This document shows positions 16,129-24,818 of a stretch of DNA of 64,000 nt, in pieces (positions within the stretch are counted from its first letter, which is position 1; every line of letters begins with the position of its first letter). Location: positions 688,816 to 752,815 of the forward strand of contig NZ_JACDUR010000002.1 in NCBI RefSeq assembly GCF_013761175.1. Direction: 5' to 3'. Under the pieces are notes generated by a model. That model was given only the letters and a program-made list of their open reading frames with translations. It had not been told where the DNA came from and made no database searches. This stretch comes from Nonomuraea soli (GTDB lineage: Bacteria > Actinomycetota > Actinomycetes > Streptosporangiales > Streptosporangiaceae). Both the position numbers and the translations under genes were made by a program.

Positions 16129-17647
16129 AACTCTCCTTCAGGGTGCGCTTGAGGATCTTGCCCGCGGCGTTGCGGGGGAGCGCGGTGACGAACTCCACGC
16201 GCCGGGGGAGCTTGGGGCCGGACAGGCTGGCACGGCAGTGCGTGTCGAGGGCCTCCGAGGCCACGGAGGCGCCGGGCAGGGTGACGACGAAGGCGGCCAC
16301 GACCTCGCCCCACCGGTCGTCCGGCAGGCCGACCACGGCGGCCTCGGCGACGCCGGGGAAGGCGGCGATGACGTCCTCCACCTCGCGGGGCGCGATGTTC
16401 ACCCCACCCGAGATGATCATGTCCTTCTTACGGTCGACGATGGAGATGTAGCCCTCCTCGTCGCGTACCACGATGTCGCCGCTGGTGAGGTAGCCGTCGT
16501 CGGTGACGCAGGCGGCGGTGGCCTCGGGGTCGTCGAGGTAGCCGTTCATGAGGTACGGCGAGCGGCTGAACAGCTCGCCGCGCTCGCCGGGGCCGACGGG
16601 GTTGCCCTCGTCGTCGACGACGCGCACGTCGGTCATGAACCAGGGCTGCCCGACGGAGCCGATCTTGCGGCGCGCGTCGGCCGGGCGGCAGTTGGTGACG
16701 ATGCCCGCCTCGGTCGAGCCGTACAGCTCGTGCACGCCGACGCCGGGGAAGGCGTCCATCACCCATTCCTTGAGCGGTCCGGGCAACGCGGCGGCGTTGA
16801 AGTAGAGCGTGTCCAGTGACGACAGGTCGTGCTTGCGCAGCGCCGCCTCGCCCAGCGCCCGGATCGTGTGGGCGTGGGTGGGGACCAGGAAGACCGACTG
16901 GGCGCGCTCACGCTCGATCATGGCGAGCAGCCGTTCGGGATCCCAGGAGCGCAGCATCGCCACCGATCCGCCGGTGAAGACGGGCGCGTAGCCGAAGGCG
17001 AAGCCGGCGCCGTGGTACATCGGCGCCACCGCGATCGTGCGGCGGCCCAGGCCGAGGCCCCATTCCAGGGCGGCGGCGTAGAAGGTCAGCGACCTGGAGC
17101 GGTGGCTGATCACGACGCCCTTGGGGCGGCCGGTGGTCCCGGAGGTGTAGGCGACGCAGAACGGGTCGCGCTCGTCGACGGCGATGCGCGGGTCGGTGGC
17201 GGGCGCCATCGAGATCATCGCGTCGTAGGAGGGGCCGAGCCCCGTCCCGCCGATCGACAGCACGGTGGGGGGCGCGCAGTCCTCGACGATGGAGCTCAGC
17301 GCGTTGTCCAGGATGAGCGCCCGGCTGCCCGAGTGGCCCATGATGTAGGCCGCCTCGGCGGGCGTGAGCCGCGGCGCGATCGGCACCATGACCAGCCCGG
17401 CCTTGGCGATGCCGCAGGCGATCTCGGGGTACTCCATGCGGTTGCCGAGCAGGACGGCCACCCGCTCGCCCGGCCGCAGGCCCTCGCGGAGCAGGAGGTT
17501 GGCCAGCCTGCTGGAGTGGTCGTGCAGCCCGCGGTAGCTCAGTCTCCGGTCGCCGTCGGACACGGCGATCGCGCCGGGCGTGGCGCCGCCGAACTCGCGG
17601 ACTCCGCCGGCGATGGACAGCGGGGCGCCTCCGGGCAGGAGCGGCAT
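16112..17647 (-). CDS. Acyl-CoA synthetase (AMP-forming, ANL superfamily)
   Basis: A 511-residue adenylating CoA ligase that activates a carboxylic acid as acyl-AMP and then acyl-CoA. All core motifs are present: P-loop AYTSGTTGRPKGVV, ELYGSTEAG, YLTSGDIVVRDEEGYISIVDRKKDMIISGG (hinge region) and the catalytic lysine in PRNAAGKILKRTLKE. ATG 17647 is chosen because AAGGAGGTG lies five bases upstream; an open frame reaches 17719 but lacks a ribosome site there. It overlaps the bicupin gene downstream. The substrate may be the acid released by the hydantoinase/amidase steps. Confidence 0.93.
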   Translation of the reverse strand: MPLLPGGAPLSIAGGVREFGGATPGAIAVSDGDRRLSYRGLHDHSSRLANLLLREGLRPGERVAVLLGNRMEYPEIACGIAKAGLVMVPIAPRLTPAEAAYIMGHSGSRALILDNALSSIVEDCAPPTVLSIGGTGLGPSYDAMISMAPATDPRIAVDERDPFCVAYTSGTTGRPKGVVISHRSRSLTFYAAALEWGLGLGRRTIAVAPMYHGAGFAFGYAPVFTGGSVAMLRSWDPERLLAMIERERAQSVFLVPTHAHTIRALGEAALRKHDLSSLDTLYFNAAALPGPLKEWVMDAFPGVGVHELYGSTEAGIVTNCRPADARRKIGSVGQPWFMTDVRVVDDEGNPVGPGERGELFSRSPYLMNGYLDDPEATAACVTDDGYLTSGDIVVRDEEGYISIVDRKKDMIISGGVNIAPREVEDVIAAFPGVAEAAVVGLPDDRWGEVVAAFVVTLPGASVASEALDTHCRASLSGPKLPRRVEFVTALPRNAAGKILKRTLKESYAPPR

Positions 17648-17672
17648 CGCGACACCTCCTTGTTCCACAGGG

Positions 17673-17687
17673 TGAAACGCCATTTCA
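17673..17687. promoter_or_regulatory. Palindromic operator between acyl-CoA synthetase and GntR genes
   Basis: TGAAACGCCATTTCA is an inverted repeat (TGAAA...TTTCA) placed 25 bases upstream of the synthetase start and in the shared promoter region with the divergent GntR gene. It matches nine of twelve defined positions of the GGAAAC-N3-GTTTCC element. IclR or the adjacent GntR could bind it. Confidence 0.45.
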
Positions 17688-17753
17688 AAATCATGTCGTG
17701 TGGCGCCGTCGCTCGTCAATGGAAAGTCTGACGTTTTCGCCTAGGATGCTCAG

Positions 17754-18449
17754 GTGTCCATTCCCGCCTATCACCGGCTCGCGACGAGCCTCCGGGAGCG
17801 CATCCTCGCCGGAGAGTTCCGCCCCGGCGACCGCCTGCCCGTCGAACCCGAGCTGTCGGCCGGCTACGGCGTCAGCCGCAGCACCGTGCGCGAGGCGCTG
17901 CGGCTGCTGGCCAGCCAGAACCTGATCGCGACGCTGCGCGGGGTGAGCGGGGGCAGCTTCGTGGTGGCGCCGCGGCCGGAGCAGATCGGCGACTACCTCC
18001 ACACCAGCTTCAACCTGCTGGCCGCCGACACGCGGATCACCGTTGACCAGCTGCTGGAGATCCGCGCGCTGCTGGAGGTGCCGGCGGCCGGCCTGGCCGC
18101 GCTGCGACGCAGCCAGGACGACCTCGACGAGCTGCGTGCCGCGCTCTTCGACCCGGCGACGTTGCCGCTGGAGGAGATGCACGAGCCGAACAAACGTTTC
18201 CACACCCTGCTGCTGCGCTCCTCCGGCAACCCGGTGCTCGAGGTCGTCGCCCAGCCCGTCTTCCAGGTGCTCGACGAGCGGTTCCTGCGTGAGCGCGCGC
18301 CGGACCGGTTCTGGCACGAGGTCGACCGCGACCATCGCGAGATCCTCGCCCGCGTCGAGGCGGGCGACGAGAAGGGCGCGAGCGAGGCCGCAGGGGCGCA
18401 CCTCGAGCACCTGCGCTCCACCTATCAGGCGATCGACCGCGCCAGCTGA
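17754..18449 (+). CDS. GntR-family (FadR/FCD subfamily) transcriptional regulator
   Basis: A 231-residue regulator with an N-terminal winged helix (residues about 5-70: LRERILAGEFRPGDRLPVEPELSAGYGVSRSTVREALRLL) and a C-terminal all-helical FCD effector domain with the metal-ligand histidine pattern (RFHTLLL, DHREILARVEAGD, AHLEHL). The start is GTG 17754 with AGGA eight bases before. It is divergent from the acyl-CoA synthetase and its 3' end overlaps the convergent amidohydrolase gene by 25 bases. It likely responds to a carboxylate of the pathway. Confidence 0.9.
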   Translation: MSIPAYHRLATSLRERILAGEFRPGDRLPVEPELSAGYGVSRSTVREALRLLASQNLIATLRGVSGGSFVVAPRPEQIGDYLHTSFNLLAADTRITVDQLLEIRALLEVPAAGLAALRRSQDDLDELRAALFDPATLPLEEMHEPNKRFHTLLLRSSGNPVLEVVAQPVFQVLDERFLRERAPDRFWHEVDRDHREILARVEAGDEKGASEAAGAHLEHLRSTYQAIDRAS

Positions 18450-19042
18450 CTGACCACGTCCGGCTCCTCCCAGACCTCGCCGTACTTGGCCTGGATGTCG
18501 AAGAGGTTGGCCTCGTGCGGGCGCGGATCGCGGTCGCCGACTGCCTGCCGTACCACGATCGGCACGAAGCCGTGCTGGATCGCGTCGACGGCCGTGGCGC
18601 GGATGCAGCCGCTGGTCGAGACGCCGGCCAGCACGACCGTGTCGACGCCCTGGACCCGCAGGGTGGAGGCGAGCGTGGTGCCGAAGAAGGCGCTGGCGTA
18701 CTGCTTGACCACCACCAGCTCGCCGTCCGCGGGCGCCACCTCCGGCATGAGCTCGCCCAGCGGGCCGTCGCCGACCAGGTGGCGCAGCGGCGCCACCTTG
18801 CGGAAGAACAGCCCGCCGTCGGCTCCGCCCGCGCCGAAGGCGACGCGGGTGTGCACGACGGGTACGGCGGCCGCCCGCGCGGCGGCCAGCACCCGAGAGG
18901 CCGACTCCAGGCACTCCCGCGAGCCGATGAACAGCTCCTCGCCCGGCTCGAAGTAGGCGCGCATGAGGTCGACGAGGAGCAGCGCCGGGCGCTCGCCGAA
19001 GGGGAGCGAGCGCCCGTACACCTCCTCGTGGGGCCGGATCAC
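18425..19042 (-). CDS. Isochorismatase-family cysteine hydrolase (N-carbamoylsarcosine amidase-like)
   Basis: A 205-residue cysteine amidohydrolase. The catalytic triad is visible: aspartate in ALLLVDLMRAYFE, lysine in VVVKQYASAFFGT, and cysteine in GVSTSGCIRATAVDA. The SGCIRATA block is the one found in N-carbamoylsarcosine amidase rather than in isochorismatase or nicotinamidase, and the gene directly follows HyuB. The start is GTG 19042 overlapping the HyuB stop (GTGA). Removal of a carbamoyl or amide group after ring opening is the best guess; the true substrate is unproved. Confidence 0.88.
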   Translation of the reverse strand: MIRPHEEVYGRSLPFGERPALLLVDLMRAYFEPGEELFIGSRECLESASRVLAAARAAAVPVVHTRVAFGAGGADGGLFFRKVAPLRHLVGDGPLGELMPEVAPADGELVVVKQYASAFFGTTLASTLRVQGVDTVVLAGVSTSGCIRATAVDAIQHGFVPIVVRQAVGDRDPRPHEANLFDIQAKYGEVWEEPDVVSQLARSIA

Positions 19043-20883
19043 CGCGACACCGGGGGGAGCGGGGCGGGCAGGCCCGTCTCCTCCTCGCAGCGGGCGAGGA
19101 TCTCGGCCAGGGGCGGCCCCATGTCGAACACCGCCGGCTCCGGCCGGGTGCGCTCCAGCTCCTCGCGCAGCCGGGCGGTGGCCGCATCGTCCACGGCGCC
19201 CTCGGGCGTGCACACCACGCCGTAGTGGCGGGCGCCTTCCGCGCTCACCAGGCCGCGCCGTACCTCCAGGGCGACCAGGGCCGGGTCACGGCGCAGCGGG
19301 TCGCCCCAGCCGCCGCCGCCCCAGGTCACGAAGTGCAGCACGTCGCCGGGGGCGACGGGAACGTCGTGGATCTTGCTGGGCAGTGTCTCGACCCGGCCGT
19401 CGGACCGCTCGATCCACTTGCGCCCGCGGGCGCCCGGCGCGCCGCCGTTGACCCCCCACGGGTAGGTCAGCCAGCGGTCGTCGTGGATCGCGATCGTGCC
19501 CGGCGCCAGGAACCGGTAGGAGACGTCCACGCCGTTGCCGCCGCGGTGCAGTCCCGCGCCGCCGGTGTCGGCGACGGTCTCCCAGCGCTCGATGCGCAGC
19601 GGGTAGTACGACTCGAGGAACTCGCACGGGATGTTGGTGAACGATGGCCACAACGAGTGCCCGTCGGGGCCGTCGCCGATGGGCCTGCCCGGGATGCCGC
19701 CGAAGCCGATCGAGTAGAGCTGGAAGCCCTCGCCCGCGTACATGAAGTGCGGCGACGAGGAGAACCCCGCGGCGTTGAGCAGGTCGGGCGTCTTCTGGCC
19801 GAGCAGGCCGCCGAACAGGTCGAAGATGCGGCCCACGCCGTGGTTGCGGGCGTTGAGCGCGGCCGGGTACTCCGGCTTCCAGAAGGTCCTGTCCGGGATG
19901 AGCACGTCCACCAGCGGGTAGAAGCCGTCGTTCCACAGGATCTGCGGGTCGGCCACCGTGATCAGGTAGATGCCGAAGAACATCCGGACGAGGTTCTCGT
20001 TGAGGTAGTAGTTGATCGGCCCCTGGGCCTGCGGCGCCGATCCGGTGAAGTCCAGCAGCACCTTGTCGCCGGTGCGGGTCAGCGACAGCACCAGCTCGTA
20101 CGGCCCGTGCCCCACGCCGTCGTCGCAGATGTAGTCGGTGAAGGTCAGCGTCTCGCCGTCCTCGAACAGCGTCGCCAGCAGGATCTTCATCGCGTCGTGG
20201 TTGCGCTGGAGCAGCGCTTCGAGCGCCGAGGTGTAGGTGTCGGCGCCGAACCGGGCGCACAGCTCCTGGATCCGCCTCGATGCCGTACGGCAGGCGGCCA
20301 CGATGCCGTTGAGGTCGGCGCGGTTCCAGTCGGGGCGGCGCACCTGGTTGAGGATGATGCGCAGCGCGTCCTCGTTGAGCACGCCCTTGGCGTACAGCTT
20401 GAAGGGCGGGATGACGACGCCCTCCTCGAAGATCGTGCGGGCGTCGGCCGGCATCGAGCTGGCCGTCTTGCCGCCGACGTCGGACATGTGGCCGAACATC
20501 GAGGCCCAGCCGACGATCCGCCCGTCGACGTAGATGGGCATGACCACCAGCCAGTCGTTGGCGTGGCTGATGGCGCCGTCGCACGCGTAGGGGTCGGAGG
20601 TGAGCAGGACGTCGCCCTCCTCCACCGTGCCCTCGAACCGGTCCAGCAGCGCCGGGATCGACAGGCCGAACTGGCCCACCACCATGCGCCCCTCGGGGTC
20701 GCCGATGAGGGGGAACTCGTCGTGCTGCTCCCGGATGCCGGGCGACAGGGCCGTGCGGAAGAGCACCTCGTCCATCTCGTGGCGGGCGTTGCGCAGCGCG
20801 TTCTCGATGATGTCGAGGGTGACCGGGTCGACGTCCACGCGCCCGAGCGGGGTGGTGGCGGTCTGGATGAGCTGGGCCATCAT
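19039..20883 (-). CDS. hyuB: Hydantoinase B / oxoprolinase family, beta-type subunit
   Basis: A 614-residue HyuB-family protein, the partner of HyuA. Typical blocks are VTLDIIENALRNARHEMDEVLFRTA, the glycine/histidine-rich ACDGAISHANDWLVVMPIY, NDGFYPLVDVLIPD, and a C-terminal GGGGWGDPLRRDP. Family members include N-methylhydantoinase, 5-oxoprolinase and the acetone/acetophenone carboxylases. ATGATG at 20883/20880 overlaps the HyuA stop. The HyuAB complex with the neighbouring carbamoylsarcosine-amidase-like gene points to N-methylhydantoin or hydantoin-type chemistry, but a carboxylase role is not excluded. Confidence 0.92.
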   Translation of the reverse strand: MMAQLIQTATTPLGRVDVDPVTLDIIENALRNARHEMDEVLFRTALSPGIREQHDEFPLIGDPEGRMVVGQFGLSIPALLDRFEGTVEEGDVLLTSDPYACDGAISHANDWLVVMPIYVDGRIVGWASMFGHMSDVGGKTASSMPADARTIFEEGVVIPPFKLYAKGVLNEDALRIILNQVRRPDWNRADLNGIVAACRTASRRIQELCARFGADTYTSALEALLQRNHDAMKILLATLFEDGETLTFTDYICDDGVGHGPYELVLSLTRTGDKVLLDFTGSAPQAQGPINYYLNENLVRMFFGIYLITVADPQILWNDGFYPLVDVLIPDRTFWKPEYPAALNARNHGVGRIFDLFGGLLGQKTPDLLNAAGFSSSPHFMYAGEGFQLYSIGFGGIPGRPIGDGPDGHSLWPSFTNIPCEFLESYYPLRIERWETVADTGGAGLHRGGNGVDVSYRFLAPGTIAIHDDRWLTYPWGVNGGAPGARGRKWIERSDGRVETLPSKIHDVPVAPGDVLHFVTWGGGGWGDPLRRDPALVALEVRRGLVSAEGARHYGVVCTPEGAVDDAATARLREELERTRPEPAVFDMGPPLAEILARCEEETGLPAPLPPVSR

Positions 20884-22904
20884 GCCTCCATCGGGCGGAT
20901 GAGCAGGCTGCCGCTCTCGTGGACGAGGGCCGCGTGGCCGGGCAGCACAAGAGTGGTGGAGTCCATCTCGACGACGATCGCGGGGCCGGCGACGAGGTTG
21001 CCGGCCAGCAGGGCGGCGCGGTCGTAGACGGTGGCCTCGGCCCAGCCGCCGTCCATCCACACCTCGTGGGTGCCCGTCGCGGCGGCCGAGGCGTCCTCGG
21101 TTCCGGCGGCCAGGGTGACCGGGCGCACGTTGGGGCGGGGCCCGCTGACCGACGCGCGGGCGCTGACCAGTTCGCGCTCGTTGGACAGCAGGAAGGAGAA
21201 CAGCCGCTCGTGCTCGGCGTCGAAGGCCTTGCCGAGCGCCTCCAGGCCCATGCCGGGATCGATCGCGATGGGGATCTCGAAGCCCTGACCGTGGTAGCGC
21301 ACGTCCACCTGGTAGCCGACCGTGTGGTCGGCGGCGGGCACACCCTGCTCGGCCAGGCTCGCCGAGGCCGTCTCGGCGAGCTCGGCCAGCAGCTCGCTCA
21401 GGCCGGCGTCGGTGAGCTGGGAGAAACGGCGGATGTGGGTGCGCGCCGCCTCGTCGCGCAGGCACGTGGTGGCGTCGCCGTAGGCGCACAGCACGCCGGG
21501 GGAGGGCGGGATGATGACCGGCCACGAGCCGGTCAGCCGGCCCAGCGCGTTGGCGTGCAGCGGCCCGGCGCCGCCGAAGGCGACCAGGGCGAAGTCGCGG
21601 GGGTCGAAGCCCTGCTGCACGGAGACCAGCCGCAGGGCGCCGAACATGTTCTCGTTGACGATGTCGACGATGCCCTGGGCGGCCGCCTCCGCGGACGGCA
21701 GGCCCATGGCGTCGGCGACCTTCCGCACGGCGGCGTGCGCCCGCTCGCGGTCGAGCGAGATCGCCCCTCCCGCCAGGTTCGTCGGCAGGTAGCCGAGCAC
21801 GACGTTGGCGTCGGTCACGGTCGGGTCGGTGCCGCCCTTGCCGTAGGCCGCGGGGCCGGGCTCCGCGCCGGCCGACTGCGGCCCGACGCGCAGGGCGCGG
21901 GTAAGCTCGGGCACGTGCGCGACCGAGCCGCCGCCCGCGCCGACCGTGCGCACGTCGACCGAGGCGGAGCGCACGGTCAGATCGCCGACCGTGGTCTCGC
22001 GGCCGATGCGGGGCTGGAGGTTCTGCACCAAAGCGACGTCGGTCGAGGTGCCGCCCATGTCGAAGGTGAGGAAGTCGGGGAATCCGGCCTGCTCGGCCAC
22101 CCAGGTGGCGCCCGCCACGCCTCCGGCCGGTCCGGACAGCAGCAGGTTGACCGGGCCGCCGGCCGCGGCGGGGGCGGAGGCCAGGCCGCCGTCACTGCGC
22201 AGGATGTACAGCTGGCCGTCGGTGAGCTCGTCGATGTTGTCGATGTAGCGGGCGACGTACGGCTGCACGTAGGCGTTGGCGACCGTGGTGATCGTCCGCT
22301 CGTACTCCCGCATCTCGGGCAGCACCGCGGAGGAGACCGAGACGGGGACGCCCGGCAGCTCCTCGGCGGCGATCGCGGCGATGCGCCGCTCGTGGCCGTC
22401 GAAGGCGTAGGAGTTGATCAGCGACACGGCCAGGGCCTCGACGCCCTTCAGCCGCCGCAGCTTGGCGCGCAGGTCGTCCTCGTCGAGCGGCGTCACCACC
22501 GAACCGTCGGCGGCCACCCGCTCGACGGCCTCCACCGTGTCCTCCAGCGCGGCCAGCGGCTCCGGCTTGGGCCAGATGATCCATCCGGCCAGGCCGCCGG
22601 GGACGAACGAGCGGGCGATCTGCAGCACCTGGCGGAAACCCTGGGTGGTGACGAGGCCGACGCGGGCGCCCCTGCCCTCCAGGATGGCGTTGGTGGCCAC
22701 GGTGGTGCCGTGCAGGACCTGGGCGATCTCGGGCAGGGCGACGCCGGCCTGGGAGCAGACCTGCTCGATGCCGGACAGGACGCCGACGGACTGGTCGTGG
22801 GGAGTGGACGGGGTCTTGGCGCGGAAGGAGCGCCCGGTGTCCTGGTCGATGAGGAGGATGTCGGTGAACGTCCCTCCGACGTCCACCCCGAGCCGGTATC
22901 GCAT
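20880..22904 (-). CDS. hyuA: Hydantoinase A / oxoprolinase family, ATP-binding subunit
   Basis: A 674-residue HyuA-family protein with an actin-like ATPase fold. The N-terminal phosphate loop is GVDVGGTFTD (6-15). HGTTVATNAILEGRGARVGL and DMGGTSTDVALV are further nucleotide-site blocks, and AFGGAGPLHANALG is the family signature near residue 430. It uses ATP to activate its substrate carbonyl for ring opening or carboxylation, together with HyuB. It starts 13 bases after the CaiB stop with GGGGGGAG-like purines upstream, and overlaps hyuB. Confidence 0.93.
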   Translation of the reverse strand: MRYRLGVDVGGTFTDILLIDQDTGRSFRAKTPSTPHDQSVGVLSGIEQVCSQAGVALPEIAQVLHGTTVATNAILEGRGARVGLVTTQGFRQVLQIARSFVPGGLAGWIIWPKPEPLAALEDTVEAVERVAADGSVVTPLDEDDLRAKLRRLKGVEALAVSLINSYAFDGHERRIAAIAAEELPGVPVSVSSAVLPEMREYERTITTVANAYVQPYVARYIDNIDELTDGQLYILRSDGGLASAPAAAGGPVNLLLSGPAGGVAGATWVAEQAGFPDFLTFDMGGTSTDVALVQNLQPRIGRETTVGDLTVRSASVDVRTVGAGGGSVAHVPELTRALRVGPQSAGAEPGPAAYGKGGTDPTVTDANVVLGYLPTNLAGGAISLDRERAHAAVRKVADAMGLPSAEAAAQGIVDIVNENMFGALRLVSVQQGFDPRDFALVAFGGAGPLHANALGRLTGSWPVIIPPSPGVLCAYGDATTCLRDEAARTHIRRFSQLTDAGLSELLAELAETASASLAEQGVPAADHTVGYQVDVRYHGQGFEIPIAIDPGMGLEALGKAFDAEHERLFSFLLSNERELVSARASVSGPRPNVRPVTLAAGTEDASAAATGTHEVWMDGGWAEATVYDRAALLAGNLVAGPAIVVEMDSTTLVLPGHAALVHESGSLLIRPMEA

Positions 22905-22917
22905 GGGGGGAGTCCTT

Positions 22918-24114
22918 TCAGATGACCCGGGCGGACCGCAGGGTGGCGAACTCCTGGTCGGACAGACCCAGCAGGCCGCGGTAGATCTCGTCGTTGTGCT
23001 GGCCGAGCGACGGGCCGGCGCTGCGCACGCTTCCCGGCGTCTCCGACAGCTTGGGCACGACGTTCTGCATGGCGAGCTCGCCGAAGTCGGGATGCGGGAC
23101 CCGGACGATCGCCTCGCGGGCGGCGAAGTGCGGGTCGGCGAACATGTCCTTGGCCGTGTAGATGCGCCCGGCCGGGACGCCGTTGTCGTTCAGGGTGCGC
23201 AGGAGGTCGTCGGCGGGCAGGCCGCCGGTCCAGGCGGCGATGATCCCGTCGAGCTCGTCCATCGACTCGCCCCGGGAGCCGTGGGTGGCGTAGCGGGGGT
23301 CCTTGGCCAGCTCGGGCCTGTCCATCGCGGTGGCCAGGCGCTGGAAGACGCTGTCCTGGTTGGCGGCGATGAGGATCTCGTCGCCGTCCAGGGTGGGGTA
23401 GACGTTGCTGGGTGACACGTTCGGCAGCACGGGGCCGGTGCGCTCGCGCTGGTAGGAGGCCTGCTGCCACTCCGGCACCAGCGACTCCATCATGGCCAGC
23501 ACCGCCTCGTAGATCGCCGAGTCGACCACCTGGCCGCGGCCGGTGCGCTCACGCTGGTGCAGGGCGACCAGGGTGCCGACGCACGCGTGGGTGGCGGCCA
23601 GCGAGTCGCCCAGCGAGATGCCGGTGCGCGACGGCGGCCGGTCGGGGTCGCCGGTGACGTGGCGCAGGCCGCCCATCGCCTCGCCGATCGAGCCGTAACC
23701 CGCCCTGGGGGCGTACGGCCCGGTCTGGCCGAAGCCGGTGACGCGGGTGATCACCAGCCCGGGGTTGATCGCGTGCAGCTCCTCCGGGGCCAAGCCCCAG
23801 CGCTCCAGGGTTCCGGGGCGGAAGTTCTCCAGCAGCACGTCCGACTCGGCGACCAGGCGGCGCACCAGGTCCTGTCCCTCGGGGGTGCGCATGTCGCAGG
23901 TGACCGACTTCTTGTTGCGCGCCACCACCGGCCACCACAGGGACTTGCCGTACGGCTTCTCCCTGCCCCACTGCCGCATCGGGTCGCCCCTGCCCGGGTC
24001 CTCGACCTTGATGACCTCGGCGCCGAAGTCGCCCAGTAACTGGCCGCAGAACGGTCCGGCCAGCAGTTGTCCGAGTTCGACGACGCGGATGTCGTCCAGG
24101 GGGTGGGTGCTCAT
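22918..24114 (-). CDS. CaiB/BaiF family (class III) CoA-transferase, second copy
   Basis: A 398-residue CoA-transferase with LDDIRVVELGQLLAGPFCGQLLGDFGAEVIKVE at the N-terminus, ARNKKSVTCDMRTPEG, LLENFRPGTLERWGL and the C-terminal PGSVRSAGPSLGQHNDEIYRG. It is clearly a paralog of the protein at 6.1-7.4 kb. As there, a glutamate (GRGQVVDSAIYEAVL) is at the site of the catalytic aspartate of formyl-CoA transferase. ATG 24114 overlaps the GntR stop (ATGA), so regulator, transferase, hyuA, hyuB and amidase form one operon. Confidence 0.92.
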   Translation of the reverse strand: MSTHPLDDIRVVELGQLLAGPFCGQLLGDFGAEVIKVEDPGRGDPMRQWGREKPYGKSLWWPVVARNKKSVTCDMRTPEGQDLVRRLVAESDVLLENFRPGTLERWGLAPEELHAINPGLVITRVTGFGQTGPYAPRAGYGSIGEAMGGLRHVTGDPDRPPSRTGISLGDSLAATHACVGTLVALHQRERTGRGQVVDSAIYEAVLAMMESLVPEWQQASYQRERTGPVLPNVSPSNVYPTLDGDEILIAANQDSVFQRLATAMDRPELAKDPRYATHGSRGESMDELDGIIAAWTGGLPADDLLRTLNDNGVPAGRIYTAKDMFADPHFAAREAIVRVPHPDFGELAMQNVVPKLSETPGSVRSAGPSLGQHNDEIYRGLLGLSDQEFATLRSARVI

Positions 24115-24746
24115 GCCTGCTTCCTGGGTGGGGTTCTGGGTCCGAGCAGGGACGCCCGCGCCGAGAACAGGTGGGCGCGCATGACCGCCTCGGCCCAGTC
24201 CGGGTCTCCGGCGTGTACGGCTGCCGCGATCTCGATGTGGTGGTTGACGCTGCGCCGCATGGCCTCGGCGTCGAAGCTGTTGTAGGTGCGCAGCAGGACG
24301 GGGGAGTGGATCAGGGAGCTGATCGACTGGGCGAGCATCGCGCTGCCGCCGAGCCGTACCAGCGTGCGGTGGAACTCGGCGTTGAGCCGGTAGACGGAGT
24401 CGAGGTCGCGGCTCTCTGCGTGGTCGCGGATGGAGACGGCCACCTTGTGCAGATGTTCCGCGTCACGGGTGGTGGCCGTGGCGGCCGCCTGGCGGGCGGC
24501 CAGGCCCTCGATCCGCGCCCGCAGCTCGAAGATGGTCTCCAGGTCCTCGTCGGGGTACTCCACCACCCGCGCGCCGCGGTTGGCGACGATCTCCACCAGG
24601 CCCTCGGACCGCAGGTGCCGCAGCGCCTCGCGCACCGGAGTCCTGCTGACGCCCAGAGCCTCGGCGAGCTCCACCTCGCCGAGCCTGTCGCCCGGGGCGT
24701 ACTGGCCGCCCAGGATCAGGCTCCTGATGTTGTCGGCAATCGACAT
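24111..24746 (-). CDS. GntR-family (FCD) transcriptional regulator
   Basis: A 211-residue regulator with winged helix at residues 1-70 (YAPGDRLGEVELAEALGVSRTPVREALRHLRSEGLVE) and an FCD domain with RLNAEFHRTLVRLGGS and NHHIEIAAAVHAGDPDWAEAVMRAHL. It heads the CaiB-hyuAB-amidase operon and is divergent from the HMG-CoA-lyase-like gene. Candidate operators lie in the 66-base gap, one of them overlapping its own start codon, which suggests autoregulation. Confidence 0.92.
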   Translation of the reverse strand: MSIADNIRSLILGGQYAPGDRLGEVELAEALGVSRTPVREALRHLRSEGLVEIVANRGARVVEYPDEDLETIFELRARIEGLAARQAAATATTRDAEHLHKVAVSIRDHAESRDLDSVYRLNAEFHRTLVRLGGSAMLAQSISSLIHSPVLLRTYNSFDAEAMRRSVNHHIEIAAAVHAGDPDWAEAVMRAHLFSARASLLGPRTPPRKQA

Positions 24747-24818
24747 GTGTACATTCCTTCGCCGGTGGTGTCACCATGATGGGCAGATGGCCGCTCTGTG
24801 ACAAGAGGTTGTATGCAA
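24745..24818. promoter_or_regulatory. Divergent GntR operator candidates
   Basis: ATGTGTACAT (24745-24754) overlaps the first codon of the GntR gene, and TTGTATGCAA (24809-24818) overlaps the start codon of the lyase gene. Both have the short inverted form with a TGT/ACA or TTG/CAA pair that FCD-type GntR proteins bind. Centre-to-centre distance is 64 bases, so binding at both would shut both directions. Confidence 0.5.
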
